DNA of 7,267 nt from Rhodospirillales bacterium (GTDB lineage Bacteria; Pseudomonadota; Alphaproteobacteria; JAREAF01): contig JAREAF010000141.1 of NCBI GenBank assembly GCA_029240475.1, forward strand, positions 1-7,267, given 5' to 3'. This document shows, piece by piece, positions 5,712-7,267 of the stretch. The notes beneath the pieces were generated by a model. It did not search any database and was not told the origin of the DNA. It saw nothing but the letters and a program-made list of their open reading frames with translations. The first letter of the stretch is position 1, and each line of letters begins with the position of its first letter. The position numbers were made by a program, and so were the translations under genes.

Positions 5712-6794
5712 ATGCCGGAACCCACGATGTGGGTGGTCCTCGGATTTGTCGCAGCGCTGGTCCTGGTCCTTGGGATGGGGCTGCTGCGCCGGGGCGCCAA
5801 TCTGTCTTCCCTCGAAGGACGCCTCGCCCAGATGGCGCAAAGCCAGGCCGCCGCGCAGGCCCAGCTTTCCGAGCGGCTGCAGGCGCAGGAGCGGGCGCTG
5901 GCGCGGGCGGTCGAGGAGCGGCTGGCCGAGCTGGGGCGCCGGGTGGGCGACAGCCTCCATCAGACCAGCGAGGCCACACACGCCAACCTGTCCGAGCTGA
6001 AGTCGCGGCTGGCGGTCATCGAGACCGCGCAAAAGTCGATCTCGGAACTGTCCGGCCAAGTAGTCGGCCTCCAGGAGCTTCTCGCCAACAAGCAGGCGCG
6101 CGGCGCCTTCGGCGAGATACAGCTCATGGACCTGGTGCGCTCGGCCCTGCCGCCTTCGGCCTATGCCTTCCAGGCGACCGTCGGAGGGACGCGGCGCGTC
6201 GACTGCCTCGTCACCCTGCCGAACCCGCCCGGCCCGATCGCGATCGACGCCAAATTCCCCCTGGAGAGCTACCGCGCGTTGCGCGAGGCGCGCGACGAAG
6301 CGGCCCTCGCCGCGGCGCGGCGGGAATTTGCGCAGGCGATCCGCCAGCATGTGCGCGACATCGCGCAAAAATACATCATCCCGGGCGAGACCGCCGACTC
6401 GGCGCTGCTCTTCCTGCCGAGCGAGGCGGTCTATGCCGAGCTGCATGCTTCCTTCCCCGCTCTGGTGGAGGAGGCGTTCCGGGCGAAGGTGTGGATCGTC
6501 TCGCCGACCACGCTCATGGCCACGCTCACCACCGTGCGGGCGATCCTGAAGGATGTCCGCATGCGCGAGCAGGCCGACGTCATCCAGCGCGAGGTCGGGC
6601 TTCTGCTCAAGGATGTCGAGCGGCTCGACGATCGCGCCGCGAAGCTGCAGCAGCATTTCGAGCTGGCGCAGAAGGACATGCGCGAGCTGCGCATCTCCAC
6701 CGACAAGGTCACGCGCCGCAGCGCCCGGATCGGCGAGGTTCAGCTTGAGGACACGGCGGCGGAGCCCGCCCCACTGCTGGCTTCGGTTAACTAA
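5712..6794 (+). CDS. rmuC: RmuC-family protein (membrane-anchored, nuclease-like fold)
   Basis: This is a 360-residue RmuC homologue. In E. coli RmuC limits recombination at inverted repeats, and its core belongs to the PD-(D/E)xK nuclease-like fold. Layout: an N-terminal membrane anchor (about 6-25, followed by RR), an Ala/Gln/Glu-rich coiled coil (about 32-128), then the RmuC core. Core landmarks are GAFGEIQL (131-138, Glu135), RRVDCLVTLP (161-170, Asp164) and IAIDAKFPLESY (176-187, Asp179, Lys181), the spacing expected for E...D...DxK. The helical 'YIIPGETADSALLFLPSEAVYAEL' and 'WIVSPTTLMATL' segments that follow are highly typical. A second amphipathic helical stretch closes the protein. 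The start ATG at 5712 has an AGGGGG ribosome site (5699-5704) with 7-nt spacing. It is divergent from def, and the SPFH gene follows after 42 nt. Length is within the shorter part of the family range. Confidence 0.95.
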   Translation: MPEPTMWVVLGFVAALVLVLGMGLLRRGANLSSLEGRLAQMAQSQAAAQAQLSERLQAQERALARAVEERLAELGRRVGDSLHQTSEATHANLSELKSRLAVIETAQKSISELSGQVVGLQELLANKQARGAFGEIQLMDLVRSALPPSAYAFQATVGGTRRVDCLVTLPNPPGPIAIDAKFPLESYRALREARDEAALAAARREFAQAIRQHVRDIAQKYIIPGETADSALLFLPSEAVYAELHASFPALVEEAFRAKVWIVSPTTLMATLTTVRAILKDVRMREQADVIQREVGLLLKDVERLDDRAAKLQQHFELAQKDMRELRISTDKVTRRSARIGEVQLEDTAAEPAPLLASVN

Positions 6795-6795
6795 A

Positions 6796-6817
6796 ACGCG
6801 GGTAATCTGGCCTGCGT
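6796..6817 (+). other. Short hairpin in the rmuC-SPFH gap
   Basis: ACGCGGG (6796-6802) can pair with CCTGCGT (6811-6817) through 7 pairs including one G-U, around an 8-nt loop. No T-tract follows, and the ribosome site of the next gene (GAAAGAGG, 6823-6830) starts only 5 nt downstream. It could be a weak attenuator, an mRNA-processing or stability element, or chance in GC-rich DNA. The structure is read directly; function is unproven. Confidence 0.25.
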
Positions 6818-6836
6818 AACTTGAAAGAGGTTAAAC

Positions 6837-7267
6837 GTGGAGATCTTCTCGATTTTCGTCCTGGTCCTGCTGGGGTTCGTCGTCCTGCTGATCTTCCAGG
6901 GCGTCAAATCGGTGCCGCAGGGCATGGAATATACGGTCGAGCGGTTCGGCCGCTACACCCGCACCCTGAAGCCCGGCCTCAACCTCATCGTGCCGCTGGT
7001 CGACCGCATCGGGGCGCGCATGAACATGATGGAAACGGTCATGGACGTGCCGTCCCAGGAGGTCATCTCCAAGGACACTGCCATGGTCACGGTCGCCGGG
7101 GTCGTCTTCTACCAGGTGCTGGACGCCGCCCGCGCCGCCTATGAGGTGCGCAACCTGGAGCTGGCGATCCTCAATCTCGCCATGACCAACCTGCGCACCG
7201 TCATGGGGTCGATGGATCTCGACGAGCTGCTCTCGCAACGCGACCGCATCAATGCGCAGCTCCTGCA
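6837..7267 (+). CDS. SPFH/Band 7 (stomatin-like, paraslipin/QmcA-type) protein, 3'-truncated by window end
   Basis: The first 143 codons of a membrane-anchored SPFH-domain protein run off the right edge without a stop. Such proteins oligomerise in the inner membrane and are linked to membrane microdomains and protease control. The start is GTG at 6837, with GAAAGAGG (6823-6830) 6 nt upstream. Residues 3-20 form the N-terminal membrane hairpin or anchor. Then 'VPQGMEYTVERFGRYTRTLKPGLNLIVPLVD' (26-56, here in one-letter form split as VPQG, VERFGRY and LKPGLN) opens the SPFH domain. The segment Q-EVISKDTAMVTVAGVVFYQV and the ending TNLRTVMGSMDLDELLSQRD match bacterial paraslipins such as QmcA/YbbK closely. 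The missing part should carry the rest of the domain and a coiled coil. A partner nfeD-like gene often sits beside such genes and may lie beyond the edge. The 42-nt gap suggests possible co-transcription with rmuC. Confidence 0.93.
   Translation, partial: MEIFSIFVLVLLGFVVLLIFQGVKSVPQGMEYTVERFGRYTRTLKPGLNLIVPLVDRIGARMNMMETVMDVPSQEVISKDTAMVTVAGVVFYQVLDAARAAYEVRNLELAILNLAMTNLRTVMGSMDLDELLSQRDRINAQLL

Noticed and set aside
5592..6656. 354-codon minus-strand open frame opposite rmuC
   Set aside because: Composition is typical of antisense shadow translation, while the plus strand encodes an unmistakable RmuC protein.
1..7267. Mobile element, CRISPR, defence or biosynthetic cluster
   Set aside because: No transposase, integrase, tandem repeat array, terminal inverted repeats or pathway gene set is visible. 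The genes are mostly ordinary chromosomal ones with uniform codon use.

Overview
The window is a GC-rich stretch of bacterial chromosome. Codons are strongly biased to G/C in the third position, GTG starts are common, and long spurious antisense frames appear as a result. The gene content points to an alphaproteobacterium, possibly Rhodospirillales- or Sphingomonadales-like, although the sequence alone does not fix the order. The indicators are two stand-alone receivers close to the alphaproteobacterial 'FAT GUY' type, a TAXI-type TRAP binding protein with the NPPGSR/CGVPG loop, and def divergent from rmuC. I see no rRNA, tRNA, CRISPR array, insertion sequence, phage gene or integration site.

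Layout, left to right. (1) 1-2120, plus strand: a DinB-fold metalloprotein, a hairpin just behind its stop, a 65-aa protein with a two-motif DnaJ-type zinc finger, a 137-aa protein of unknown function with a GIY-YIG-like N-terminal half, and two receiver-only response regulators joined by a GTGA stop/start overlap. The 26-nt gap before the first receiver suggests the 137-aa gene and both receivers share a transcript. (2) 2117-3826, minus strand: a polytopic ArnT/PMT-like (GT-C) membrane glycosyltransferase whose stop codon overlaps that of the second receiver. (3) About 160 bp of divergent control region. (4) 3991-5019, plus strand: a secreted TAXI substrate-binding protein with no permease gene in view. 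(5) 5027-5557, minus strand: peptide deformylase, convergent with the TAXI gene across 7 nt. (6) About 150 bp of divergent control region with a plausible def promoter. (7) 5712 to the right edge, plus strand: rmuC, then the first 143 codons of an SPFH/stomatin-like (paraslipin) membrane protein cut by the window end.

How the genes fit together: most are independent housekeeping or accessory functions (N-terminal Met deformylation, genome maintenance, membrane microdomain organisation, solute capture, envelope glycosylation). The segment most likely to act as a unit is 869-2120: a small unknown protein plus two co-translated phosphoreceiver proteins with no kinase or output domain nearby. They probably connect to a kinase encoded elsewhere. 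I found no clearly new multi-gene system. The best leads are the coupled receiver pair, the GIY-YIG-like orphan and the mini zinc-finger protein.
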